Source of the DNA: Peptoclostridium acidaminophilum DSM 3953
GTDB lineage: Bacteria; Bacillota; Clostridia; Peptostreptococcales; Peptostreptococcaceae
Reading direction: 5' to 3'
Assembly: GCF_000597865.1 (NCBI RefSeq)
Contig: NZ_CP007453.1
Coordinates: forward strand, 372,001 to 436,000
DNA: 64,000 nt
Position 1 is the first letter of the stretch, and each line of letters starts with the position of its first letter. The translations under genes and the position numbers were made by a program. Below the pieces are notes generated by a model. It had not been told where the DNA came from. It did not search any database and was given only the letters and a program-made list of their open reading frames with translations. This document shows, one piece after another, positions 17,106-25,805 of the stretch.

Positions 17106-17987
17106 ATGTTTACAGAGCTAAGGAAAAGGCATGCAACGCCATATGCGCTGATAGCTCCCGTATTGATATTCATGATTATAGTATACGGATACCCTCTTCT
17201 ACTTACATTCAAATACTCATTCCAGGATGTATCGCTTATTGGAAGCAAGAGCATATTCGTGGGGCTTGCGAATTACAAGAGGGTGCTGACTGATCCGAAA
17301 TTCTACAACACGCTTATACTTACATTGAAATGGACAGTGTTGACTGTTGCTTTGAAAATTGGCTTTGGATTTATTCTGGCTATGTTTTTAAACGGAGAAA
17401 TATATTTAAAAAAAATATACAGATTTCTTGTGCTTATTCCATGGGCTATTCCACAAGTTGTCGTATCTATACTCTGGGCATGGATACTCGACGGACAGTA
17501 TGGATATCTAAACTACTATCTTCAGAAAATGGGACTCATAGAAAACGCCATTTATTGGCTTTCAAGCCCGAGACTGGCATTCATATCGACCTCCGTAGTA
17601 GATGCATGGATTGGAATTCCGCTGGTGACGATGATATTCCTGTCAGGGCTGAGCGCCATACCCGATTCATTTTATGAGGCAGCCAGGGTGGACGGAGCAA
17701 ATGCTCTGCAAAAATTCGTCCATATAACCTTGCCAAGCATGAAGAAGGTAATCCTGATTGCTCTAACCTTGACAACCATTTGGACTTTTAACTCATTCAA
17801 TGTGATATTTGTGCTTACGGGAGGCGGGCCTATGGGTGGAACGGAGACAATGATGATAAGGATATACAAGGAGACCTTCGGCAAGTATAATCTGGGCATG
17901 AGTGCGACATTGTCGGTGGCTGTTTTCGTAATTTTAACTGCGCTAAGCATATTTTACTGGAAGCAGATTAACAAGGATGAGGATTAG
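17106..17987 (+). CDS. Carbohydrate ABC transporter permease, MalF/UgpA type
   Basis: 293 residues, about six membrane helices beginning at LIAPVLIFMIIVYGYP. The EAA loop is EAARVDGANALQKFVHI. The ATG at 17106 has GGAGG 5 nt upstream; a TTG nine codons earlier is in frame but lacks a site. It pairs with the next gene, which starts 3 nt after this stop. Confidence 0.92.
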   Translation: MFTELRKRHATPYALIAPVLIFMIIVYGYPLLLTFKYSFQDVSLIGSKSIFVGLANYKRVLTDPKFYNTLILTLKWTVLTVALKIGFGFILAMFLNGEIYLKKIYRFLVLIPWAIPQVVVSILWAWILDGQYGYLNYYLQKMGLIENAIYWLSSPRLAFISTSVVDAWIGIPLVTMIFLSGLSAIPDSFYEAARVDGANALQKFVHITLPSMKKVILIALTLTTIWTFNSFNVIFVLTGGGPMGGTETMMIRIYKETFGKYNLGMSATLSVAVFVILTALSIFYWKQINKDED

Positions 17988-17990
17988 GAC

Positions 17991-18830
17991 ATGAAAATAA
18001 AAAAAATACCTATTCTAAAAATAATAAACACGGCAATTATAACTGTGATAATAGGGCTGATGATAGTGCCTTTTTTCATAATGATATCCACTTCGCTCAA
18101 GTCGTATGCGGAGGTCACAAAATGGCCTCCCGTCTGGCTGCCGGACATTCCAAAATGGGAGAATTTCAGCACCGTTTGGAGCAAGGCGGGGAACATAAGA
18201 ATTGCCTTTGTAAACAGCCTCATAGTATCACTCAGCACGATGCTGCTGTGCACGGTGCTCGGCTCATTTGCGGCTTATAGCGCATCAAGATTCAAGTTTG
18301 CGGGAAAGAAACCTTTTCTTTTTGGAGTTATAATAACCCAGATGTTTTCTGCAGTGATTCTGATTGGACCAATGTATGGAATAATAAGAGACATGGGCCT
18401 GCTGAATACCCATCTTTCACTTATTATTCCCAATACGGCATTTTCACTGCCGATGACCGTATGGCTTTTGTACGGGTATCTAGACGGCATATCGCCAAGC
18501 CTTGAGGAGGCCGCGATGCTGGACGGCTGCACGAGGCTGCAGGCGGTAACTAGGATACTTATGCCGCTACTTGCTCCCGGCATTATAACATCGGGACTGT
18601 TTGCGTTTATCGTCTCCTGGAATGATCTTATATTCGCAAACTCCTTCATCACCCGCACCGAAATGAGAACGCTGTCGGTGGCTCTGACTTCATACCGCTC
18701 ACTGTTTGAGACATACTGGCACAACATGATGGCGGCTTCTTTGATTTCCGTAATACCGGTTTTCGTACTCTTTCTGATGATACAGAAGTACCTTGTGAAG
18801 GGATTGTCGGCGGGAGGCGTAAAAGAATAG
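17991..18830 (+). CDS. Carbohydrate ABC transporter permease, MalG/UgpE type
   Basis: 279 residues, about six helices, EAA loop EEAAMLDGCTRLQAVTRI. It begins 3 nt after the MalF-type gene and is followed by the ATPase gene after 56 bp. It completes the membrane channel of this importer. Confidence 0.92.
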   Translation: MKIKKIPILKIINTAIITVIIGLMIVPFFIMISTSLKSYAEVTKWPPVWLPDIPKWENFSTVWSKAGNIRIAFVNSLIVSLSTMLLCTVLGSFAAYSASRFKFAGKKPFLFGVIITQMFSAVILIGPMYGIIRDMGLLNTHLSLIIPNTAFSLPMTVWLLYGYLDGISPSLEEAAMLDGCTRLQAVTRILMPLLAPGIITSGLFAFIVSWNDLIFANSFITRTEMRTLSVALTSYRSLFETYWHNMMAASLISVIPVFVLFLMIQKYLVKGLSAGGVKE

Positions 18831-18886
18831 TCAGTATATGGATATAAGCATGATGACAAGGAATAAGACTGAAAAGGAGATAAAAA

Positions 18887-19981
18887 ATGTCGAGTTTAAC
18901 ATTCAAAAACATAAATAAGGTTTATCCTGGAAATGTCAGGGCTGTTTCTGATTTCAATCTGGACATAAAACATGAAGAATTCATTATACTTATCGGACCG
19001 TCTGGATGCGGAAAATCGACTATGCTCCGTATGATTGCAGGTCTCGAGGACATAACCGAGGGCGAGCTCTATATAGACGAAAAGCTCGTGAACGACGTGG
19101 AGCCAAAGGACAGGGACATAGCCATGGTGTTCCAGAATTATGCTCTCTATCCACATATGACCGTATATGAAAATATGGCTTTCGGCCTCAAGATGAGAAA
19201 GATGCCAAAGGAAGAGATTGAAGAAAGGGTAAGCAGGGCGGCCGACATTCTCGGAATAAACGAATTGTTGGGCAGGAAGCCGAAGGCCCTTTCCGGAGGA
19301 CAGAGGCAAAGGGTTGCACTCGGAAGGGCGATTGTGAGGAGCCCGAAGGTGTTTCTAATGGACGAGCCCCTGTCAAATCTTGACGCAAAGCTTCGGGTAC
19401 AGACAAGGGGAGAGATAGTCAAGCTGCACAAAAAGCTGGGGACCACTTTCATATACGTTACGCACGACCAGGTTGAAGCTATGACAATGGCTGACAAGAT
19501 AGTAGTAATGAAGGACGGCATCATTCAGCAGTTTGCCTCACCGCAGGAGCTCTATCAAAATCCTGCAAATCTTTTCGTGGCCGGCTTCATTGGGAGTCCC
19601 CAGATGAATTTCCTTGAGGTAGATGTTGTTGAAAACGGAGCTGAAATCTATCTGAAAAGGGACGGTATGAAAATAAGGCCATCAGGCGAGGCTGAAAGCA
19701 GGCTCAGGGAAAAGGGCTATGTGGGAAAGGCGCTTAAAATAGGAGTGCGTCCCGAAGACGTATATTTAGGCCATGACGAAGAGGCATATCCAATAAAAGC
19801 CGAGGTGGATGTGATTGAGAACATGGGGAGCGAAAAGTATCTCTACTTAAAAGGCGGGCATGGCAGCGTAACCGTAAAAGCTGGGAGTGATGTGGCTGTC
19901 GACCTTGGAGATGAAGTGCAATTTAATTTCGAGGCAAATAAGCTGCACTACTTCGACAAATCCAGTGAGCTAAGCATATAA
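18887..19981 (+). CDS. Sugar ABC transporter ATPase, MsmX/UgpC/MalK type
   Basis: 364 residues. Walker A GPSGCGKST (about 36-44), Q-loop MVFQNYALYPHM, signature LSGGQRQR, Walker B VFLMDEPLSNLD and switch His in YVTHDQVEAMT are all intact. The C-terminal third is the TOBE/OB regulatory domain of the MalK class. MsmX-type ATPases are known to energise several sugar importers in Firmicutes, so this one may also serve the ATPase-less operon at 6.7-10.7 kb. AAGGAG precedes the ATG. Confidence 0.94.
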   Translation: MSSLTFKNINKVYPGNVRAVSDFNLDIKHEEFIILIGPSGCGKSTMLRMIAGLEDITEGELYIDEKLVNDVEPKDRDIAMVFQNYALYPHMTVYENMAFGLKMRKMPKEEIEERVSRAADILGINELLGRKPKALSGGQRQRVALGRAIVRSPKVFLMDEPLSNLDAKLRVQTRGEIVKLHKKLGTTFIYVTHDQVEAMTMADKIVVMKDGIIQQFASPQELYQNPANLFVAGFIGSPQMNFLEVDVVENGAEIYLKRDGMKIRPSGEAESRLREKGYVGKALKIGVRPEDVYLGHDEEAYPIKAEVDVIENMGSEKYLYLKGGHGSVTVKAGSDVAVDLGDEVQFNFEANKLHYFDKSSELSI

Positions 19982-20043
19982 CATATAGGTATTCTGGTGC
20001 TCCTGGAACAATCTGAAGGCTATGAATAGGAGTGATGAGAAAT

Positions 20044-21777
20044 ATGAAACTTGATTATAAGATTCTGGATTCATCAGTAAAGCATATAAAGGGAAGCGAA
20101 GAAACCATAAAAAGCGGAGATTTTTATCTGGAGGTGGCTAAGGAGGAATCCTTTGCATTCCAGATATTCATAAGAGCAGATAAGCCGTTCTTTGGCACGC
20201 TCGGAAAGAATAGAGACATACACTGGAAGGGACTCGGCGACAGAATCCGCATAGAGATAGCCGGCCACGAAGGTCTACTAGATATGAGTTTTCTCGGATA
20301 TGTGCAAATTGATGATGGAAGCATAGTCGCAGACCCCATACTTAAGAAAAAATCACTTTATATCGAAAGCGGATACCAGATGATCTGGGTGCAGGGCAAG
20401 GTGCCGAAAGGATTTTCAAAAGCTAATTTGGAATTGGAGCTAAGAGCGTATCATTCTAACGGCTATAGAGCGGAAGAGCTGGTTGCAAAAGAAGATGTCA
20501 ATATAGGCGTGCTGGACTACGTCATTAGGCCGGTTAAGGAAGGTGGATTCTATCTGGACCTTTGGCAGCACCTTTGTAGCTGGGCCAGAGCATACGATGT
20601 AGAGTACTTTTCCGAAGAACACTTTCAGATAATTGACAACTATATAAAGGGGCTGTCGGAGCTCGGGCAGCGGGTTGTGGACCTGATAATTACAGACTAC
20701 CCATGGGCGGGCCAAAGATGCTACCAGTTCGAGGATAACGCTTCAAACCTTTATGAATTCAACATAGTAAAAGTAAGCAGAAAAAACGGCAGGCTAACCT
20801 GCGACTTTTCAGCGGTGGACAGGTATATCGATATATGCTTTGGCCACGGCATCGACGAGGAGATAAACATATTCGGAATAATAGGCAACTGGGATGCATA
20901 CTCATTTGGAAGCCCCATAGGAGACCTTAAGGACCCCATGAGGGTTGTCTGCTATGACGAGGATTTGGGTCGCTTTGACTATATAAGGTCAAAGGAGGAG
21001 TTCGGGGAGTATCTCCGTGCTGTCTTCAGACACCTTGCGGGCAGAGGGCTGTGGGACAAGGTGAAGATTATGAGCGATGAACCTAACAATGTAGAGCTTT
21101 TCAAGGAGACGCTTGAGCTCATAGAGTCGGCAGTGCCGGAGCGAAAGATCAATATTAAATGCGCAATACACGACCAGCACTTTTTTGATAATTACGGGGA
21201 CAACATACAGTACCTGTCACTCAACACATGCGAGCTTGTAAACAGTATGGAAAGACTCAATTCCATAAAGGACGAGGTCAACAGCCGAGGCGGAAAAATG
21301 ACGTGGTTTTCATGCTGCTTCCCTGAGGATTTGAACATTTTCATAAAGTCTCCGCTTATTGAAAGCAGGCTCAATGGCTGGTTCACGTACTACTGGGATC
21401 TGGACGGATTCCTTAGGTGGGCATATGCAATATGGCCGACCAATCCGCTTAAGGATGTAAGGTACAAGTATCCGAAATGGAACGCTGGAGATATGTTTTT
21501 TATATATCCGGGCAAGGACATGAAGCCCATGGGATCTGTGAGGGAGAAGAACTTCCTGTTTGGAATACAGGACTTTGGCATTTTCAAGGAGCTTGAGAAA
21601 AGTGGAATTTCAAAGACTGAAATAATAAGGGAGATGGAAAGACTTCTTGGAAGTAAGTGCGATATGGAGTTCGTACCGGAAAGAAGCGTCAGGATGAAGT
21701 ATTCGCTGGAATACAAAGAATACGCTGAGCTAAGAAACTCGCTGATTAAGAAGCACCTGCTTAATTCAAAGCTGTAA
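20044..21777 (+). CDS. GH123/DUF4091-like putative glycoside hydrolase
   Basis: 577 residues, no signal peptide, so cytoplasmic. The C-terminal region (WFSCCFPEDLNIFI; RLNGWFTYYWDLDGFLRWAY; GDMFFIYPG, each shorter motif visible) matches DUF4091, the catalytic half of GH123-type enzymes. A consecutive Asp345-Glu346 in KIMSDEPNN stands where GH123 beta-N-acetylgalactosaminidases place their catalytic pair. It would process the sugar brought in by the preceding transporter. The ATG at 20044 is preferred because the AGGAG lies 11 nt upstream; two earlier in-frame starts sit almost on it. Substrate unproven. Confidence 0.75.
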   Translation: MKLDYKILDSSVKHIKGSEETIKSGDFYLEVAKEESFAFQIFIRADKPFFGTLGKNRDIHWKGLGDRIRIEIAGHEGLLDMSFLGYVQIDDGSIVADPILKKKSLYIESGYQMIWVQGKVPKGFSKANLELELRAYHSNGYRAEELVAKEDVNIGVLDYVIRPVKEGGFYLDLWQHLCSWARAYDVEYFSEEHFQIIDNYIKGLSELGQRVVDLIITDYPWAGQRCYQFEDNASNLYEFNIVKVSRKNGRLTCDFSAVDRYIDICFGHGIDEEINIFGIIGNWDAYSFGSPIGDLKDPMRVVCYDEDLGRFDYIRSKEEFGEYLRAVFRHLAGRGLWDKVKIMSDEPNNVELFKETLELIESAVPERKINIKCAIHDQHFFDNYGDNIQYLSLNTCELVNSMERLNSIKDEVNSRGGKMTWFSCCFPEDLNIFIKSPLIESRLNGWFTYYWDLDGFLRWAYAIWPTNPLKDVRYKYPKWNAGDMFFIYPGKDMKPMGSVREKNFLFGIQDFGIFKELEKSGISKTEIIREMERLLGSKCDMEFVPERSVRMKYSLEYKEYAELRNSLIKKHLLNSKL

Positions 21778-21800
21778 CAAAGAGCAAAGGAGGCAAAATC

Positions 21801-22442
21801 ATGGATATATTAAGACAAATTTCCGACTGCATACTCAACATGGACGAGGAAAGCATAGGCACTCTGATAAGGCAGGCAATTGAAGCTGAGCATATACAGC
21901 TGCAGGATATATATGAAAAAGGTCTTAACGAAGGTATGGTAAGGGCCATAGACTTTTTCGAGAGCAAGCAGTATGACATACCGGAAATAATAGTGTGCGC
22001 CGACACATTAAACAAGGGCCTAAAGGCATTAAGTGAATACGGCAGCCTCAGCAGTGAGAGCAAGGGCAAGATACTGCTTGCTGTCGTAGAGGGAGACACA
22101 CACGAGATAGGCAAGAACATAGTAAAGATAATGCTCGAGGCGGCAGGGTATGATGTCGTAGATTTCGGGGTAAACAGAAGCGTCGATGAAATCATAAGCA
22201 TGGCCGCTTCGGAAGGCGCTCAGATAATTGGACTCTCGTCGATGATGACAACCACAAGGGGTGAGATGAAGAAGCTAATAGACAAACTCAACTCCATGGA
22301 TTCGGGGAAAAAGCCGTATATCATAATAGGCGGCGGAAGCGTCACAAAGAATTACTCTGTTGAAATAAACGCTGACGGCTACGCCTCAAATGCGCCAAAT
22401 ACAGTAAAGCTGGTTCAAGGGCTGCTGAAGGAGGGAAAATAG
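21801..22442 (+). CDS. Methyltransferase corrinoid protein (MtaC/MtvC-like)
   Basis: 213 residues: an N-terminal helical B12-binding cap (1-85) and a Rossmann-type cobalamin domain. The DXHXXG motif is GDTHEIGKN with His101 as lower axial cobalt ligand; GLSSMMTTT and IIIGGGSVTK are the other cobalamin-contact loops. Such proteins carry the methyl group between a substrate methyltransferase and a folate/CoM methyltransferase. It starts 23 bp after the glycosidase-like gene and abuts the UroD-fold gene, its likely partner. Confidence 0.92.
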   Translation: MDILRQISDCILNMDEESIGTLIRQAIEAEHIQLQDIYEKGLNEGMVRAIDFFESKQYDIPEIIVCADTLNKGLKALSEYGSLSSESKGKILLAVVEGDTHEIGKNIVKIMLEAAGYDVVDFGVNRSVDEIISMAASEGAQIIGLSSMMTTTRGEMKKLIDKLNSMDSGKKPYIIIGGGSVTKNYSVEINADGYASNAPNTVKLVQGLLKEGK

Positions 22443-23444
22443 ATGACTCTGCTTGAGTATATAAACAGCGAAGAAAGAAGCTTTTTTCTGCCTGACATGG
22501 GGACTAACGGTCTTTTTTTAACGGGCTACAAGGCCTACGAGGTTTACACTGACCCAAACAAGCAGCTTGAGCTTGCAAAGAAGATGAATGAGACCTTTGA
22601 AACCGACTTCATATATTCGCTGTGCGACGGTGCGATATTCTGCGAGACGCTGGGCTTGGACATATTGAAGCCCGATTATGACTTTCCAAGCGTGCTGAGC
22701 CATCCCATAGTGGATATTGAATCACTCCAACGCTTTGAAGTCTCCGACCCGTATAAATCGGGCAGGATGCCCGTTAACCTTAAAAGCCTGGAGCTGATAG
22801 CCACAAATATTGACAAGCCGCTCTTCGTGTCTATACAAGGGCCATTCACCCTGGCGGTACAGCTGGCGGGAGCAACTCATCTTCTAAGATGCGTAATAAA
22901 AGACCCGGAGTTCGTCGAAAATCTGCTTGAATTCACAACGGAAACTGTCAGAAGATATGCCGTGGCTGTCAACAAAGTCGGCGCCAAGTATATATCAATA
23001 GCAGAGCCGGCCACGGTAACCTTAGGACCCGAAAGATTCAAAAAGCTTGTAGTTCCTAATCTCAACAGGATATATGACGAGCTGGACTGCTGGAAAGCGC
23101 TTCACATATGTGGAGACACCAATTTCCTGCTGGATCTTATGCTCACATGCAATGTTGACGCCCTCAGCCTCGACCAGATAATGAATTATGAGGAGGTAAT
23201 GAAACGAATACCTCCAAACATAGTGCTGCTTGGAAATCTAGACCCTCTTGAGCTTCTCTTCAACTCAAATGTGGATACGATAAGGCTTGAGACGATAAAG
23301 CTGCTCAAGAAAATGAGGAAGTACGACAACTACATGTGCGCCTTCGGATGCAACTGCATGAATGACACGCCTGTTGAAAACCTCCAGGCTGCCATAAGAG
23401 CCGGCAGGATGTCATATGAAGAGCTTGACAATATAGAGGTTTAG
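22443..23444 (+). CDS. UroD-fold corrinoid-linked methyltransferase (MtaA/CmuA/MtvB-like)
   Basis: 333 residues. The zinc-binding pattern of the methyltransferase branch of the uroporphyrinogen decarboxylase family is present: His221-X-Cys223 in LHICGDT and Cys303 in FGCNCMND. It begins directly after the corrinoid-protein stop, indicating translational coupling. In acetogens, proteins of this fold remove O-methyl groups from phenyl methyl ethers; in methanogens they pass methyl from corrinoid to CoM. Here the sugar context suggests an O-methyl sugar as donor, but the direction and substrate are inference. Confidence 0.87.
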   Translation: MTLLEYINSEERSFFLPDMGTNGLFLTGYKAYEVYTDPNKQLELAKKMNETFETDFIYSLCDGAIFCETLGLDILKPDYDFPSVLSHPIVDIESLQRFEVSDPYKSGRMPVNLKSLELIATNIDKPLFVSIQGPFTLAVQLAGATHLLRCVIKDPEFVENLLEFTTETVRRYAVAVNKVGAKYISIAEPATVTLGPERFKKLVVPNLNRIYDELDCWKALHICGDTNFLLDLMLTCNVDALSLDQIMNYEEVMKRIPPNIVLLGNLDPLELLFNSNVDTIRLETIKLLKKMRKYDNYMCAFGCNCMNDTPVENLQAAIRAGRMSYEELDNIEV

Positions 23445-23446
23445 AT

Positions 23447-24088
23447 ATGAGACTAAAAATTAAAGATATAAATATAGACAAGGAGCAGGTGAAAAAATTC
23501 CTGGGCTATGCCAGCAAGCCATGCCCTCCTATAATCCTGAAAAAAATCGATGAGGAAATGGAAAGGGCTGCGGAGCTTTTTGAGCCCGAAGTATTAGTCA
23601 AGCGCTTTAAAATAGATTCCATTAAAGGCGCTGAAACACGCTTTGGTGGAACTACTTCAATTCAGAGCGAATATGTGGCGCAGGAGCTCGAGGATTCAAT
23701 AGAGCTCTATCTAGCGCTCTATACAATAGGAAACAGGATAGAAAAACGGATAAATGAGCATTCAATCGGTAGTGAGATGATACGGGCAATGATACTCGAC
23801 AAGATAGGCGTGGTGGCTCTTGACGATATTAACCGGCAGCTGAAGGAAGCAATTGAAGAGGAGTCTGCCCCTTATAAAATATCTGCGCAGATCTTTCCCT
23901 CGCAAAGAGATTTTGAAATATCGAATCAGAAAATGATATTTGAAGCGCTTGAAGCTGAAATAAGCAACATAACAATAAGCTCGCATTTCCAGTTTAATCC
24001 CATCAAAACAGTGGCAGTAATTTTTGGAATGGGAAGCGCTGCAGACAAGCTGAGCATGTGTGACAGATGCGAGAATAAATGTTTTTAG
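23447..24088 (+). CDS. Methionine-synthase activation-domain-like protein
   Basis: 213 residues, cytoplasmic. It resembles small proteins related to the B12-dependent methionine synthase activation domain (AELFEPEVLVKRFKI; ELYLALYTIGNRIE; MILDKIGVVALDD; FEISNQKMIFEAL), which often accompany corrinoid methyltransferases. The family could bind SAM and help reductive reactivation of Co(II) corrinoid, or assist methyl transfer to folate. A C-terminal CDRCENKC (near 205-212) offers three cysteines, possibly for metal or Fe-S binding. It starts 2 nt after the methyltransferase stop and ends the operon. Confidence 0.75.
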   Translation: MRLKIKDINIDKEQVKKFLGYASKPCPPIILKKIDEEMERAAELFEPEVLVKRFKIDSIKGAETRFGGTTSIQSEYVAQELEDSIELYLALYTIGNRIEKRINEHSIGSEMIRAMILDKIGVVALDDINRQLKEAIEEESAPYKISAQIFPSQRDFEISNQKMIFEALEAEISNITISSHFQFNPIKTVAVIFGMGSAADKLSMCDRCENKCF

Positions 24089-24092
24089 CAGG

Positions 24093-24121
24093 TTGACATA
24101 AAACCCATCGTATATTATTAT
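24093..24121 (+). promoter_or_regulatory. Promoter of the CDF exporter leader
   Basis: TTGACA (24093-24098), 17-nt spacer, TATTAT (24116-24121), placed 5 nt after the preceding stop codon and 16 nt before the aptamer. Confidence 0.85.
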
Positions 24122-24136
24122 ATTGAGTAATGTAAT

Positions 24137-24205
24137 ATTTGATTTGAACAGACGGTGCATCAATGCTGCATGCAGTCGGGCTTTGAACGAAGCAGTGGAT
24201 TAAAT
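24137..24205 (+). promoter_or_regulatory. Probable NiCo (czcD) riboswitch aptamer
   Basis: The leader has GAACAGAC, GCAGUCGGGC and GAAGCAGUGG spaced around short hairpins, the repeated CAG-containing blocks of the NiCo four-way junction. A P1 stem (24137-24144 with 24198-24205) closes it. The gene downstream is a CDF exporter, the classic NiCo target. I identify the class from remembered consensus, so a covariance-model test would decide it. Confidence 0.72.
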
Positions 24206-24249
24206 CCATGGGACAATTTTTAAGGTTTTATTGTCCTATGGATTTTTTA
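24202..24249 (+). terminator. Riboswitch-controlled terminator of the CDF gene
   Basis: Sixteen-base arms (24202-24217 and 24230-24245; AAATCCAT.. and ..ATGGATTT) with one mismatch precede a T-run. The 5' arm overlaps the P1 3' strand by four bases, so a metal-bound aptamer would prevent termination. Confidence 0.9.
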
Positions 24250-24276
24250 TTTTGCGCAAAGGAGCTATTGAGATAT

Positions 24277-25203
24277 ATGGAAAAATACAAGAAGGTCAAG
24301 AAAATACTATGGATAATACTTTTAGCCAACCTGTTTGTTGCGGTCTTGAAAATAGTAATAGGAATGATGATAAGCAGTGCGAGTATGACGGCCGATGGCT
24401 ACCACTCTCTTTCTGACGGCTCGTCAAACATAGTCGGCCTAATCGGCATAAGCATAGCGGCAAAGCCTGTAGATGAGGACCACCCTTACGGACACAAGAA
24501 ATTCGAGACGCTCTCTGGACTTTTCATAGCGGGCATGCTCTTTTTCATAGCGGGCAAGGTCATACTGGACGCTTTCGGCAGATTTGCAAATCCCGTCATG
24601 CCGGAGGTAAATATCGAAAGCATAGTGGCCCTTGTGATCACACTCATAATAAATATAGCTGTATCTACAATCGAGCTCAGGGAGGGCAGGAAGCTTGGCA
24701 GCGATATACTTGTAGCCGATTCGACCCACACAAGAAGCGACATATTCATTTCAATAGGCGTATTAGCGACGCTTGTTGGAATTAAGCTTGGAATGCCAGC
24801 GATAATAGACCCTATAGCATCTCTTGTGGTCGCAGGATTTATACTACATGCGTCATACGAGATATTCAACCATGCAAGCGGAGTACTTGTAGACAAGAGC
24901 GCAGTGTGCGACAAGAAGGTTTGCGAGATTGTAATGGGCTTCGATGAGGTAAAGGACGTCCATCACATAAGAAGCCGAGGAAGGGAAGATGACATACACA
25001 TCGACATGCATGTTATGACTGACCCGAACATGACTGTCCAGGAGGCCCATGTACTCTCTCACAGAATAGAGAAGCGGATTAAGGACGAGATAAACCACAA
25101 TACACAGGTGATCGTGCATATAGAGCCTTACGTAGAGTCTGGAGTCAAATCCAAGGACTATGAAGCGAAGAAAAATCAAAACCAGGAGCCAGAAAAAGAA
25201 TAG
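24277..25203 (+). CDS. Cation diffusion facilitator (CDF) metal exporter
   Basis: 308 residues with six membrane helices and a C-terminal cytoplasmic dimerisation domain. Metal site residues are in TADGYHSLSDGSSN (helix 2) and DSTHTRSDIFIS (helix 5), the HXXXD pairs of CDF transporters; DEDHPYGHKKFE is the family loop. It would export divalent metal by proton antiport. The start at 24277 is taken after AAAGGAG; upstream in-frame starts lie inside the terminator. The riboswitch suggests Ni2+/Co2+ specificity, relevant for a corrinoid-using organism. Confidence 0.92.
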   Translation: MEKYKKVKKILWIILLANLFVAVLKIVIGMMISSASMTADGYHSLSDGSSNIVGLIGISIAAKPVDEDHPYGHKKFETLSGLFIAGMLFFIAGKVILDAFGRFANPVMPEVNIESIVALVITLIINIAVSTIELREGRKLGSDILVADSTHTRSDIFISIGVLATLVGIKLGMPAIIDPIASLVVAGFILHASYEIFNHASGVLVDKSAVCDKKVCEIVMGFDEVKDVHHIRSRGREDDIHIDMHVMTDPNMTVQEAHVLSHRIEKRIKDEINHNTQVIVHIEPYVESGVKSKDYEAKKNQNQEPEKE

Positions 25204-25291
25204 ATTAGCAGGCACGTACCAGAAGAGAGAAGAAACATCTCAGTTTGTTTCAAAATTATTAAGCCAACCTAGTATGTAACGATATAATATG

Positions 25292-25330
25292 AAAAACGGC
25301 CTGATAGCTAAATGCTGTCAGGCCGTTTTT
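25292..25330. terminator. Bidirectional terminator between CDF gene and C_GCAxxG gene
   Basis: AAAAACGGCCTGA and TCAGGCCGTTTTT arms around a 13-nt loop, A-run and T-run on either side, between convergent genes. Confidence 0.92.
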
Positions 25331-25354
25331 GGATGGCGTATTTATTCAATGAGT

Positions 25355-25774
25355 CTATACTTTTCTTTTTGCTAGCTCCCTGTCCACAATCTCCTGGAGT
25401 ACTTCGCCGGCCGCAAAAATAACGTAGTTGCAGCCCTCTTCCTCAGTTCGGTAGAGGGGCTTAAGATCGGCGCACATGCTGGAACTGAGCTTGCTTTTGA
25501 ATTTGTCTATGAACTCGACTACAAGGGGCTCTAGATTCTCGCTCTGGTGGGCTACGTTGTCGGTAAAGAGCACGCCGAGCACAGCAAGGGATGCAGCCAT
25601 GGCTCCGCACACGCTTTCTACATACATGCCGGCGCTAAAGGGAGCCATCGACTTCATGGCAGGCTGGTTTAGGCCAAGGCTGTATTCCTCGTTTGCAGCG
25701 TAAATGATAGTTTCGGAGCAGCTAAGATCATATCTGCTCTTATCTCTATATTTTCTTACGGTATCCATTAGCAT
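25355..25774 (-). CDS. C_GCAxxG_C_C-family redox-type protein
   Basis: 139 residues. Cysteines at LSCSE, SVCGAMAAS, SMCADL and EGCNYV follow the C-GCAxxG-C-C pattern, although the central motif reads CGAMAASLAVLG. Family members are small cytoplasmic proteins thought to bind a metal or Fe-S cluster; their chemistry is not established. It follows nadA by 31 bp on the same strand, so the two are likely one transcript. The start has GGAGAGG 6 nt upstream. Confidence 0.8.
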   Translation of the reverse strand: MLMDTVRKYRDKSRYDLSCSETIIYAANEEYSLGLNQPAMKSMAPFSAGMYVESVCGAMAASLAVLGVLFTDNVAHQSENLEPLVVEFIDKFKSKLSSSMCADLKPLYRTEEEGCNYVIFAAGEVLQEIVDRELAKRKV

Positions 25775-25805
25775 ATTTATCCTCTCCCTCTATTCTTTCT
25801 GGCTT

